From: Penelope pileata
Taxonomy: Eukaryota > Chordata > Aves > Galliformes > Cracidae
Assembly: GCA_013396635.1 (NCBI GenBank)
Contig: WBMW01005290.1
Coordinates: 152,540-216,539, forward strand
Direction of reading: 5' to 3'
Length of the DNA stretch: 64,000 nucleotides
A model generated the notes under the pieces. It saw only the letters and a list, made by a program, of their open reading frames with translations. It searched no databases and had not been told where the DNA came from. Each line of letters opens with the position of its first letter. The first letter of the stretch is position 1. A program made the translations under genes and the position numbers. Positions 49,501 to 61,500 of the stretch are shown piece by piece.

Positions 49501-52500
49501 AGCCCACCAGCTCACGTTGCCTTTCCGTCTCGCTCCAGCGACACCCACACGGTGCTACTGGTGGGCAGCGGCTGGGAGCCGGGGAGGGCTCCGGCCGCTG
49601 TGGAAACTCCGTGGTGACGGGGGACCGACCCCCATCTCCCTGCCGCTCCGTCACCGGTGCCGCCACCGGCCCCCGCGAGGGTCACAGCACAAAGGTGACC
49701 ACGACCAAGCCCCCACCTGCCACGACGGACTCGTTCAGCGCGGGTACTCACTCGTGCCCATCTGAAGGCTCTCCAGACTCCAGAACCGCGCCATCCCCCC
49801 GCGGGCCACCATGCTGCCGCCGCGCCGCGGGGCCGGGGCCGGGGGCTGCCGAGGACGGGCGCAGCTCGAACGCCGGAGGCCGCGGTGCCGGGGCGGGGAA
49901 GTGCCGGAGCGGCGGCGGGAGGCNATTACACCGCAATTCCAGCAGAAACCAACAATGAAGGCTTCCTTTTTTTTTTTTTAATTTGCGTGGCTGTTAAGAC
50001 TGCTTCCCAACTAACTGCTGTGTCATTATACAGAGCACAAGCAGCTCAGAGGTTAAGGCTGCAGCAGACAAGGAGAAAAGGGAGGACAGGGCACTTTCTC
50101 ACCCAAATCACAGATAGGGAGGGACACCAGGAGTGGCCCCGCTCGCTGGCCAAGCACCCAGCGCCCTCACCCTGTGCTGCTCCATGGGCAGCCGGCAGCC
50201 ACGCGCACCCCAGGCCTGGGGAGAGCTGTACAAGTAAGCTACTGTGTGCTGCAAGAGCTCATATGCATACCCACACATTCTTCTCAGAATCAGTAAAAAC
50301 ACAACTGCACGAACAGAAACCAGCTACGGAAACATTCACGTGTGTCACCCAAGTGCTGAGGACCCTGCGAGTGAAGGCCTCATGCTTTCCAGCAGCCAGA
50401 ACACAAACCCTCTGCCATGTCCAAACCCCGCTTGCTGAACTGCTGAAGGAAAACCAGCCCCAAACCCACGCCATTCTAACAGAGGAGAGATTAAAAGCCA
50501 TCGCTGGAAGCCAGTCATGTGGTTTGACTCTTGCAGAATGGCACAGAACGTGCGTGTTTGCCGGGTGACTCATCAGTGCGCCCTGGGCCGCTGCCAGGAG
50601 GAGGCCTGCCCCCTCCCCTGCCCCACCACGGCTCGCAGTGGTGCCGAGCTGCCACCACAGCACCCGTCTGGGTGAGCTGGTGACGGGTTCGTTTCCTCAC
50701 CGATCAGCTGGGGACAGGTGAGGGCTGTCCGTGCAGTGGCAGTCCAGTTAACGTGCCCCCAACACACGCTCACCCGACACTGAAAAGGCTGCATAGAGCA
50801 CATGTGCCAAAGCAGCAAAAGCAGATTTGGCACCTCGAGAAAATCGTGCTGTAGGTACCCCTCCAAGACAGCTCCCAGCTCAGTGGTTTGATGCTCTCAA
50901 AGCATGGGAAGCTTCAACGCTACTTTTTGGTTGCCTTGAACAATTCAAATAGACTGTAGAAAGCACAGAACATGTAGTAAGTTCTAACATCACTCAGAAC
51001 ATGTAATAAACACTACTTCATCCTCTCCTCAGTATTCTAATGATGCTTTACATGACAAAATGCCACATGACCCCCCAACCCAGGGCAGACCAAAGGTGCC
51101 CCAACCCACTGCTGTCTGACAGCGGCCAGCAGCAGATGCCTAGGGAAGAACATAAAACCAGATGAGGCATGTAATGGCGCTTTCTAATGTATTTTCCTAC
51201 ATCCCAGCTATCTGCAGATCAGATTCCTCCTGGGGCAGAAGTGGTATCCATGTTTAATGAGGCAGTTTCTTCAAATCACTTCCTGAATTTCTGTAAGCTT
51301 TTGGGATCTGATGTATCATGTAGCAATTAGTTTCATAGCTTAATTTTACAGAATATGGAAACTATCTTATGTTTTGAACTTAACTGAGACTTTCATTTAG
51401 TTCTTACATTGCTAGAAAAAATAACTATCTGTACATTTTCCCAATGCCCATTGGTGTATAGACATTTATTCCCTTGTTCTTTTTTCCAAGCTGAAGAGCC
51501 CAAGCCTAGGTAATTGCTTTTCCCATAGAGACACCGAATGGCTTTTCCTATCCTTTTTGCCTTTCTCTCTACTGTCCCTTATAAGAAATGCCTTTTGAGG
51601 TGGAGAGGAGTGGGCCGACGGCCCCCCCATGCCACACCAGTGGCACAATCAGGCTTTTTGTTTTGTTCTCCGTTCCCTTCCTACCAAATCCCACCCTTCT
51701 ATTTACTGTTTTGACGGTTACTATGCACTGACCTGACATTTTAGTTATCTATACAATTGCAAGGCAATTGCCTTTGGAAAGGCATCTGGCTCAAAGTCCA
51801 CTCCTGGGTAAGCATGCTGGGCTTGTTTTCCTCCATGTGCACTGACTCGCTTTTATCAACACTGAATCTCCTGTCAGTGAAATGCACGGGGTGTCCCTGA
51901 TATGAAATCCTTCTGCAGCTCTGTTCTCTGTTCAAGCTGCTTGTGCTTTCACTGCAGTGAATAATGCAGCCCACGTGCAAGAACTGTAGATTCACCCCAG
52001 AGCTCCCTTCCCACATGACCTGTGAAACCAACCGCCTTCCTCCTCTCTTCGTGATTCATCGCCTGGTAATGCAGGCGAGGATCTTCCCTCCCATCACTCT
52101 GCATTGACTCTTCTTCATAAGCGTCCACCATTCTGTTGCTGTTACTCTCTGTTACAGTTTCTAAGTGCTATACACGTTATTTATATATTCTGTGTACTGT
52201 TATGTCAGATTCACTGGTCTGCTGCTCACTGGATCCCTGCTGGTACTTCTCCACAAACGGGTATCCCATCGCTGCCTTCCCCCTGCCCTGTACTGAGAAT
52301 GCTTTAAGCAATGAATTCAGTGCTGGAGATAGTAGCTCTGCAATATCACTTTCAAATCCCTGAGGAGTCCTGGTCATGGCATTTTGTTGCTATTCATTTA
52401 GTTACTTTGAAAATTGTACTGACATTTTGAGACAGATTGCTATCTGATTTGAGCTCAGGTTTTATTTTGCAGTCATTTACGGGGCCCACAAGCTGTCTGG

Positions 52501-55500
52501 CAGTCTGTCAGGTTCTCACCCATTGAAAAAGAACTTTATTTTAGATCTTTATCAAATTGTTTTTATGTTCCTATATTTTTACATCGAAATTTTTAATGGC
52601 AGAACTCATTTCTGGTGTTTCCAAATTCTGCTTTGACAAGTGACGTGAATTTGCTCCCAGCATCTAAAATATGCTGCTCTTGAACACTCTCCATGCTGCC
52701 AGTAAGCACTCAACTCCTTGAAATTCCTTTGTTACACGAATGACTTCTTATTTTTTATTTCCTTTCCCTCTTTTAATTTACAGCATGTACTGTACTGGAT
52801 TTTTTCTGAGTCTCCTCACCTCTGCAAGGATATCAGTTCTGAGTGCATTATGGATACAGACAGCAAGATTCATCATTCATCTAAATTTGGCCCATAAACT
52901 GCACCCCAAATTCTGTTTGCTGCAATCCAGGTCAACCAGCTCAGCTGCAGACATCCACAGAGTGAGATGAGACATACTCCCCCCTCAGAGAGCAGTTCTT
53001 TCATGTGTGATCCTGCACACACCTGAGGAATGACTCAAGAATTGTTTCCCTTCCTGCAGTTTTCCTCATTAGCTGCACCAAGAAGTTATTTATGGTACAC
53101 CTAAAAATGTAGCCGTTCCCCACTATAATGCTTAAAACACACAACAGCAATTTAAGTCTCCTGTTATGACCTTGCTTGCTGCTCCTGACATTCCTCTGGT
53201 TTCCTTAGTTTGTCACACTTTGTGTCATCACTTGGGCGATCTCAGGTGGTTCACCATTTAATCCTGTCACTGTGCTTTTTCCTGTTCAGGCATGGCATTC
53301 TAGTCCATGGATCCCACAATACTTGCTGATGCAGTCAATTTGTTCATTTTTCTTTCATACATTAGAGACACTCTTTTAGAGGCACAACCTTTTCTGTTCT
53401 CCAGACAAGTCTGCACAATGGTGATATGCTGGTTATGCTCTGCTAGTTATCCTCCTTTGACCAAGTTTACGATATACCCATTATGCCATGTAGTTTCTTT
53501 AAAAATATGTTTATTTGTCCATCTCACTTTTAAACTTCCACTATGACTGGCAGGGTTTCACGCTTTTCTAAATCCTTTTTAAACATCTGTCCAATGGTTC
53601 CTGACTATTTTGTACTAGAGTTTTGCCAGATTCTGCCCCATCCTTCATCTGAGGATCACTGCCATTGCCTGTAAAGGATATGTTGTCCCATTGAGTGTAT
53701 TACTTCACCTGGCCAGGTTTCCCCTAATTCTTTGTTTAGAAACTACTCTATAATCTCTTGATTTGCATGTCAGTGGCCTGCTTTTCTTTTGGTTCAGAAA
53801 ACAAAGGATCTTTTCATTTCAGATGTTCCTCAGTTCATAAATAATCTAAATCTCCTTTTTTACACCATTTTTCTGTATGAAGGTGCCTGAAGTTACAAAG
53901 ACCTCTCTGTCTCACACTGAGCACGGCACTGGCAGCGTCACAGACAATTTTACCTTTGGGCTCCTTGCCTCCTAGTTTCTACCTGGAAGCTTCAGCTCTG
54001 CTTCCTGTCCATCGCCCTCCCCGGGGCACGGACCTGCCCCACAGCGAGCAGTTCCCTTCATCCCCTCCAGTCCCTATGTCCAGATGCTCCAGCTCCTCCC
54101 AACACCCTGCTGGGTCCTGTGTGCATCATCAAGCCCAGCCATCTATGTGACTAACAGTGCCATCACCCACCAGCATAAGTTTTACCTTCTCCTGCCAGTT
54201 AAGATTCCCATCTCTGAAAAGACCTCAGAGCCATCATGCTCCAGTCCGGAGGCTTTTCTGTCCTCAACAATGCTGGGACTGCTTAGCCTGTGGCAGGGGA
54301 TTTCATGATGCTCCTTAACCTCCTGTTCCTGCCTTTCTGCCTCCCTGAGCTTTCCAGACACCTTGGCTGCAGAATGCAGCAGCCACCAAGGAGCTGCTTG
54401 CAACATCAGGCATGTTCCACCCACCTGCTGGCAGTCCTAACCCCAGCAGCAGAGCTGCAGCCTGGCAATACGCGTTTCCTGCTGTCTGTCCTACTTAGCT
54501 CCCCGCTCCTGGGGGGTGGGGGAGCTGCACTGCACAGCAGGGACATGGCAGCAAGCTGCAAACTGTTTTCTCTCGAGGAGCGATTAATAACATCTGTTTC
54601 TTCATTTCCATGGCCAATAACTTATTTGGGGTGGCTTTTTTATCTGATCGGTGATAGAGACGGAGAACACAAAAACCTCCTCTCCTGCTCTGTTTGTACC
54701 TCATTTCCTGAGCTGTGCTCTGCACAGGCTGAAAGCTGCTGAAACCCAGCCTTGATGAACTGTGAAAAGCTTGACAATAGTCGAGTGGTGTGGGCAAATA
54801 ACAGGATGTAGTAATCTAAATGGCAGAATCCACGTTTGAACTAAGCATCTAAACTCCCATTGCAACCAACATGAATTGGTCTCAATCAAACAAGCTGAGA
54901 GAGGAATTCAGCCCATCCTTAAGTAGTTTCAAATCTAATCTTTATTGACAGAAATGACTGAGGGCTCGATCAGTTGTTTAAACATAGGTACTTAGCACCA
55001 TCTGAAGTGTTTTGCATATCCCACTGGCCTCCAGCTGCCACTCAGGAAAGGAGTAGGTCTCCCATGCGTCACATCTGCCACTCCCATGCATATACTCAGG
55101 TATCCCACACAGTACTGGATACCTGGGATGGGCAGCTGAATCAGACCACCACTGCCCGTGGTGGGTGTTCAAAGGTGCAACCCTATCCAAATGCATAACC
55201 ACGTTAGGACTAAACTGAAGTGACTTAAACTTGAGCTGAATCCCACCCCCCATACTCAGAGCTAAAGGGGTTCACAAATGAATTCAGCCAAATTCAAGTC
55301 CCCCACTACAGTATGTGAAAAAGACATAATTTCTAAGATATTTATAAAAAGTTCCCCTGTTGTGGTAATTAGGTAACCTCTTTATATAATTTAAATTTGT
55401 AGCCCTGGAAGCACATGAGTAGCAATGTAAGTCTCAAGGGAAGTTTCCCTTACGTGTTGGCTGGTTCTGCATCCTACAGAATGATGATTTACTGTCTTGT

Positions 55501-58500
55501 CACATCTGATTTTCTAAAAGTTTAAATCTCCAGTTCTATTTCCCATCGTTACAAAAGTAGCCATATAATATATTAGGCTTTAGCAAGTCACTAAAATAAG
55601 ATACCACTGGTTTTCAAGGCTTGGGTCAAGAATTGCTGTCTATAATAAAGGGCTTTTGTGTTATCAAATTTCACTGTACATGAGCAAACAAAAAACTCTC
55701 ACATGTTCAAAGACAAGGAAATGCCTTGTGAATTTAAGAGAAAAAGGAAAGAGACCAGAATGTGTGACACTGGTCACTTTACTTTTTTTCTACTGGAGCT
55801 ACTAAAAAGATCTGTGCAACTACCCTTGAATTCTGAAGACCATGATATTTCCCACTTGCCTTCAGGGCTTTAAGAAGTTTTTCCTGTTCAATTTCTATGT
55901 TTATTATAGCAAGTCATAAAAGTCCCATCTAACATAATCAATGTAGCTTCACTGTCCTGAGAAGTGGCAGAAATTTTGCTTTGAGTATTCATCATCCTGA
56001 TGCTTATATTGAGGAGACCAGTTAAGTGTCTGGAAGTATACTGCTCTCAGGCAGTTGTCGAGGGTAACTAGTGTCATTTCATGTGATTACCAAATACAAA
56101 ACGGAAAGAATAACTAAAAGTGAAAACCAGAATTCCTACTCTGTGATACTTAATCTCTTTTTTCGAAACAAGCTCATGGCAAAACTGTTACTCTGTGGAC
56201 AGTCTTCTTGGAATCATTCATCGAGACGCCATATGGTCACAGCAAGGATTGCAAAAGGAGATGCAATTTAGCTCTATGTCTAATCTGGATATTAAATATA
56301 CCAAGGTTCCTACAGCAAGGACACACTCCAGACATGGGTTTTAAAGTAGTTCCCAATATTTTAAAATGAAAACACTAATATTTTACATATAATGTGTCTC
56401 ATTGGTATAGTAGCAAGTCTAAACTCTTGTTTCTTGAAGAGGATCTTCTACAGAAAACTGCCTCATATTCAGGCAGGAAAATGCAGTTTCAAATGTTCTT
56501 ATATAAATTGATTTGTAGCTGATGGATTTTTAAGCAGAATTTGGATATTATTCAGCCAAAATTTAGCCTAGAACCATATAAGCCAAATACTGACCAGTAA
56601 ACCTGAGTGTAATTTTAACAAAGAAACACTGAAAATGCTATTTGTTAGGTTTCCTGCTTCAGTCACAGCAGGTCCTGATCCAGACCCCTTTACTGATTCT
56701 GTGCACAGAGGCAGCGAAAACTCCTGGCAGTGATTTGTTCACTATTAACAGTTGTTATGGTTTGACTTAGCAGATACCTAAGTTCCACACAGTTAGTCAC
56801 TCACCCTCCCCCCTCCCCAAATGGGACAGGGGAGAGAAGTAGAGAGATATGCAGTAAAATGCGTGGGTTGAGATAAATGCTATTTACTAAAATAGTAAAG
56901 AGAACAAAAAAGAAATAACAGTACATATATATATATATATACAAAGAGGATACGCAGAGCAAGGGCTCACAGCCACTGGTGACCCTTCCTTCCAGCTAGC
57001 CCTTTCCGTAACCAAGAGCACCCGGAAACCCCCCGAACCAATCACATGATGTTATATGGGATGGAATAGCTCTTTGGTCAATTTGGGTCAGCTGCCCTGG
57101 TCCTGTCCCCTCCCAGTTCCCAGCTCCTTATGCCCCCCTTAACTATTTCACTGGCAGAGGAATGCGGAAGTGAGTTATGTCCTCGGCTCCGTTCAACACT
57201 GCCAGGATGTTATCAGTATCTCTGAGGTACAAGATAAATTCATACTAGACACTACGAGAAGCGTAACTTCTGTTAGAAACTAAGACAACAGTGAAGGATC
57301 TAAAGTGAACATTTTGCTTATTTCCAACTCTCATCAATAAAACACAACTGTTGGTACTAACCCAGGCTCTTTTCTTAACATCTGCCAAGAAGTGTTCCAC
57401 TAACACTAGGTATGACTTTGTATTAGCCCCAGATAGCATTGCATGCTAATAGTAAAGAATTACAGAAAAAACACACAGGACATATCAGAGGCTGATAAAG
57501 GGTACTGCTTCCAAAAAGGCAATCTTTTCCAGGAATCTGCCTGTCATGTACCATAAATCAGGCTGGGCTACATTCACCCCTGAGAAAGCAACTGCAGCTG
57601 CAAACACTTCTCAGAAGCAAGCTGCTTAATTATTCAAGGCTTTTCTACCTAGGAAGTCAAGCTGAATGCATGACAAACAGAAAATTTTAAATACAAGTGG
57701 TGTGGCCGTGGTTTGAGTGTGAACTCAAGCATGTCACATCTTATTTCCTTCATATTCCAGTATTATCCGTGGGCAAGTATGTGAACACTGAGAGTGGAAA
57801 ATATGGGAGCACAAGTGATACAAAAGCAGAAACTATAGCAATGTCAAAGAGGAGGTGTGAAGAACAAGCTTTAAATGAGCACAGCAGGATAAGTTACTGA
57901 TGAGGAAGTTATAAAATAAAGTGACCTAACTTTGTACTGCTCACTGAGTTTGTCTGCACACTTTCATATTTCACACTGAACTTGGTACTGACCAAGCTGG
58001 GGCAGGAAGCTGAGATCCAGACTTAAAAGGACTTGCACTTCTCACCATTAGATGTTCTCATCTGCCGCCGGCGCCCGACGCGGTCCAGGCCGATGGGGGT
58101 GCTCTGTGAAAAGGTGAGGGGCCGGAACCTGGCAGAGACGGCTTTGTAGGGGGGCACCTGGTGCGCAGGGACTGGCGGCCGCGTGGTGGGCTGCGGGGAA
58201 AACAGGAAACATCAGCGTCAGTAACCAACCTACCCCCAGTCTGCTGAGCACAACTCGCTGTGAAGGACAGATCCTGCTGGTAGTCCTGCTAATTACAGGG
58301 GCAGCAAACACCCCTCCCTCATCCACCTGAGAGGCTGCTTAAACACCATGTAACATATCCACCATTGTCACATTCTGTAACATTATAGTTCTGTTACAGT
58401 AAAACTCCATAGCCTTCTCTTACAATCAGGCACACACTATAATTTCAATGCAGTAGTACTCCATACCTAAGTCCTCTGGGATCTAACTGATTTCAGGCTG

Positions 58501-61500
58501 ACATTGTAAACACCCATCTGAATACTGGAAAAACAGCCAACAATGCCACAACTAGAAGTTGTGTTCATTTCTTGGGATGCTTTTTTCCTTCATATAAAGG
58601 GATTGCTTATAAGTAAAATAAATTTGTTATCTAAGATCAAAATAATGGTCTACAAGATCCCCTGGCTCTGAAGATCCCAGGAGTCACATTAAAAAGAGGG
58701 AATATGTAGTTACTTGTAAGTTTATGTAGAAGATATTTTCTTCAGTCAAATCACTCATTTTCCTTAATTACAGTTAGAGAACCTACCTATCTGCAAATTG
58801 AGTCTAATTTTATGTTGTCTCTGAACAACTCCACACCAGCCAGGTTGAATAACCTGGCATAACCACCCCATGTTGAACAACAAAACATCATCATACTAAC
58901 TTCAGAAAAATAAATCTTTAATCTTCTCTTATCTTTCAGTGGTTATTGTCCATAGGGTTTATTAAGTAATCTGAAACATCAGGGCTTTTTTATGATCTAT
59001 CTGTTAACACTCTTAGGAAATCAATGATATAGTATTGTTTGAAAACTGTTTCTCATACCTAATCTGCCAGACAAAACCAAAACACATTAAAGAAGGAATT
59101 AATATTATGTTTCTAAAATATCCCCTTGAGTTTTCAAAGCTTTCAGGAAAAATATCAGCAAGGTAAGGACCAGTCTTTGAAAGTCCCACATGAAATACTT
59201 CTACACATGTATTCCTGGTTCATTAGTCCTTTTTTTTTGCATTTCAGCTAAATATTTACTAATGACTGTCAAAAAGCCCAATGTGTATTTAGTATGATTT
59301 AACTACAACCTCATCTTCAAACTTCATTTCCTCAGTACTCTAGCAATATCTCAGGAACTTATCACTAAATAATAACAAAGTCTAATATGTTGCTTCAAAT
59401 AGCTAACAGAAGTAATGTCAGTCACTATAAACAAGCCAATTAAACAACAAAGTTATTTATTTATGGGCAATCAATATTTTCTTGTAAGGCTTAAAGAAGA
59501 TTTCCTTCCCTCTCAAGTGCTGTTACTCAGTGGTAGGCCTGTGAAGGCCATCATTTGGCTTAAATATGTGCTCCTGTTGGGAATGCTCCATCGTTTCGGT
59601 CTTGGCCACAGTAGTGCAGTGTGTGGTCCCAGCAATGCGCTGACTGAACCCCAGCCCGCGCAGCAGCATCTGAGTCAACTCAAATAGCTGCCCTGATGCG
59701 TGGTCCTTCATTTATAAACTGATGTGAGCAAGGTCTGAAGAAAGACCAATTTGTTTTCAGCAGTAAATGAAGAGCTTTGAGTGTTAAATGACTTATATGG
59801 CAAGTGAGAATTAGTTGTGTTGTTTTAAAGAACGTATGTTGCCAATACTCAGTATCCCTTGAAATCCATCTATTTGTGGGTAAGTTTGCCTAGGATTTAT
59901 AACAAGAGTTTTCCTCTTTTAAGTACTGATAAAATTAATTTTTTAAACATCCCAATTATATAGCCTTTGCCTGGGGAAAATGTCCATTGGCCTCAGCTAG
60001 AGTTTTGCTGGTACAGACTTCAGGGTCCATTTGTTCATCAAGAATTAACAAAGAAAAAAATGTGCAATGTGAAAATAATAATGTTCATATTAAAAAATGC
60101 TTTTCACAGAAAACTGAAAATCCAGTCCTGACATTATTTCATCATTTGGTTTCAGTCAGGGGAGTACTGTACCCATGAATGACACTGCATTGATCTTCCC
60201 AGCTCAAGCAGCATGAGAAAGATTAAGAGGATTCAGACTCTGTTACCAACCACTTTTGGAATAACTTCTTTTAGGACACAAAAAATATTTCTTTTTTTTA
60301 CTTATTAATAACAAACTTATGCTTTATTAACTTGACAACTGCTTTAGGAAGGAGTCCTGCAGCTTTTCTAGAATGTGGAGGACTCCATGCCAGTGCAGCA
60401 TTACTGAAGCCTTGGAGCCTGAAGCTCTGTAAGCACCTACAAAACAGGGCTACCACTACCAACGAACAGTAAGTTCCTCTACATCATACCACTTCAAGAC
60501 TGCCTCCGGGAAAAGAGGAGCTATTTTTATCTTTCAAAAGTTTTTTATTTCTCAGTCTCCTACCTAGGCCAACAGAGTAGGCAAGTAAGTATACAGGTCC
60601 TGGTCAAGTGCTAGCTGAACCATTCACTATTGCCTTACGGGCTTCCTACATTCCATCAGGTCAATGTAGTAGCACACAAGCAGGCATTCTTTTCATATTG
60701 CCAGTTTTCTTAACTCTTTCTTTATTTCAATAATTTCTTAATTACCAGTTTTCTTAAGGAACTTTCTTATTAGTCTTAAGTACCCTTTGTGTGCCAGTAC
60801 CAAGATTCTGAACACCACAACAATTGCCACAGGTTTGAACAGGCCTGTTTTGGGAGATTTTGAAATGACTGACAAACAATACGTTATTATCATATTGTTT
60901 GTACTCCTCTGTTCCTCAGGGCCTACACCCTGCAAGATAACTAAATACACAGCTGTATTACACACAAATGAGCTCCTACACGCCAATATGAGAAGTAACA
61001 ACCGCTCCAAGAAAGAAAGAAGGTTAATTTACAATACAAAAAAAGATTATCCCAAAGACATTATCAGTTTTATTCCATGCTGTTTTGCTTTTTAACAACA
61101 AGACAAAGTAATTAGTGACAAGGAAAGCAGAATTGTAAGTATACGCTGTCAGAGCTTGACAAAAGGGAAGGAAGAAAAGGAAGCATCCATTCTATTTTCT
61201 AGGCTGAAGGTAGAGACAAGGAAGTGAAAGGGTCTTTTGCAGTTTGCAGAGAGCACATCTCTTATCTTACTTGTGTCAGCAGACCTTCAATTTCTTCTGC
61301 CGGATCGCTTCCATAGAAATTGACCCCACCTATTACAGAGATGGGTCTTCTTTTTCGCCCTCTGGAGTAGCCTACTGTATTGCTTTGGATCACAGACCCA
61401 ACAGAAGCCAGTCCTGGCTGATATTCTCCATCTGTGCAGTCCGTCTTCTGCGACTCCACAGCAACTGCATCTTCAGGTATGGAGATACTTCTGATTGACA

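Larger units (their letters stand above)
49951..58045 (-). other. SPATA13 intron with ancient LINE and solo LTR
   Basis: An intron of about 8 kb upstream of the alternative first exon. GC stays raised to about 50.9 kb, probably the shoulder of the CpG island. It holds an ancient CR1/L3-like LINE (51.43-53.2 kb), a GC-rich unidentified stretch at 53.9-54.6 kb and a solo LTR (56753-57287). No further coding exon could be supported. Confidence 0.6.

Noticed and set aside
49449..50568. Two long plus-strand open frames around the internal CpG island
   Set aside because: GC-rich sequence has few stop codons. The peptides are Pro/Arg/Gly-rich without homology, contain an N, and lie antisense to the SPATA13 alternative exon, which is supported by Kozak context, splice phase and a recalled isoform.
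52740..54742. Several open frames suggesting extra SPATA13 exons at 52.7-54.7 kb
   Set aside because: They are on the plus strand or lack matching splice sites and phase. Part of the area is an ancient LINE and the rest is moderately GC-rich intron.
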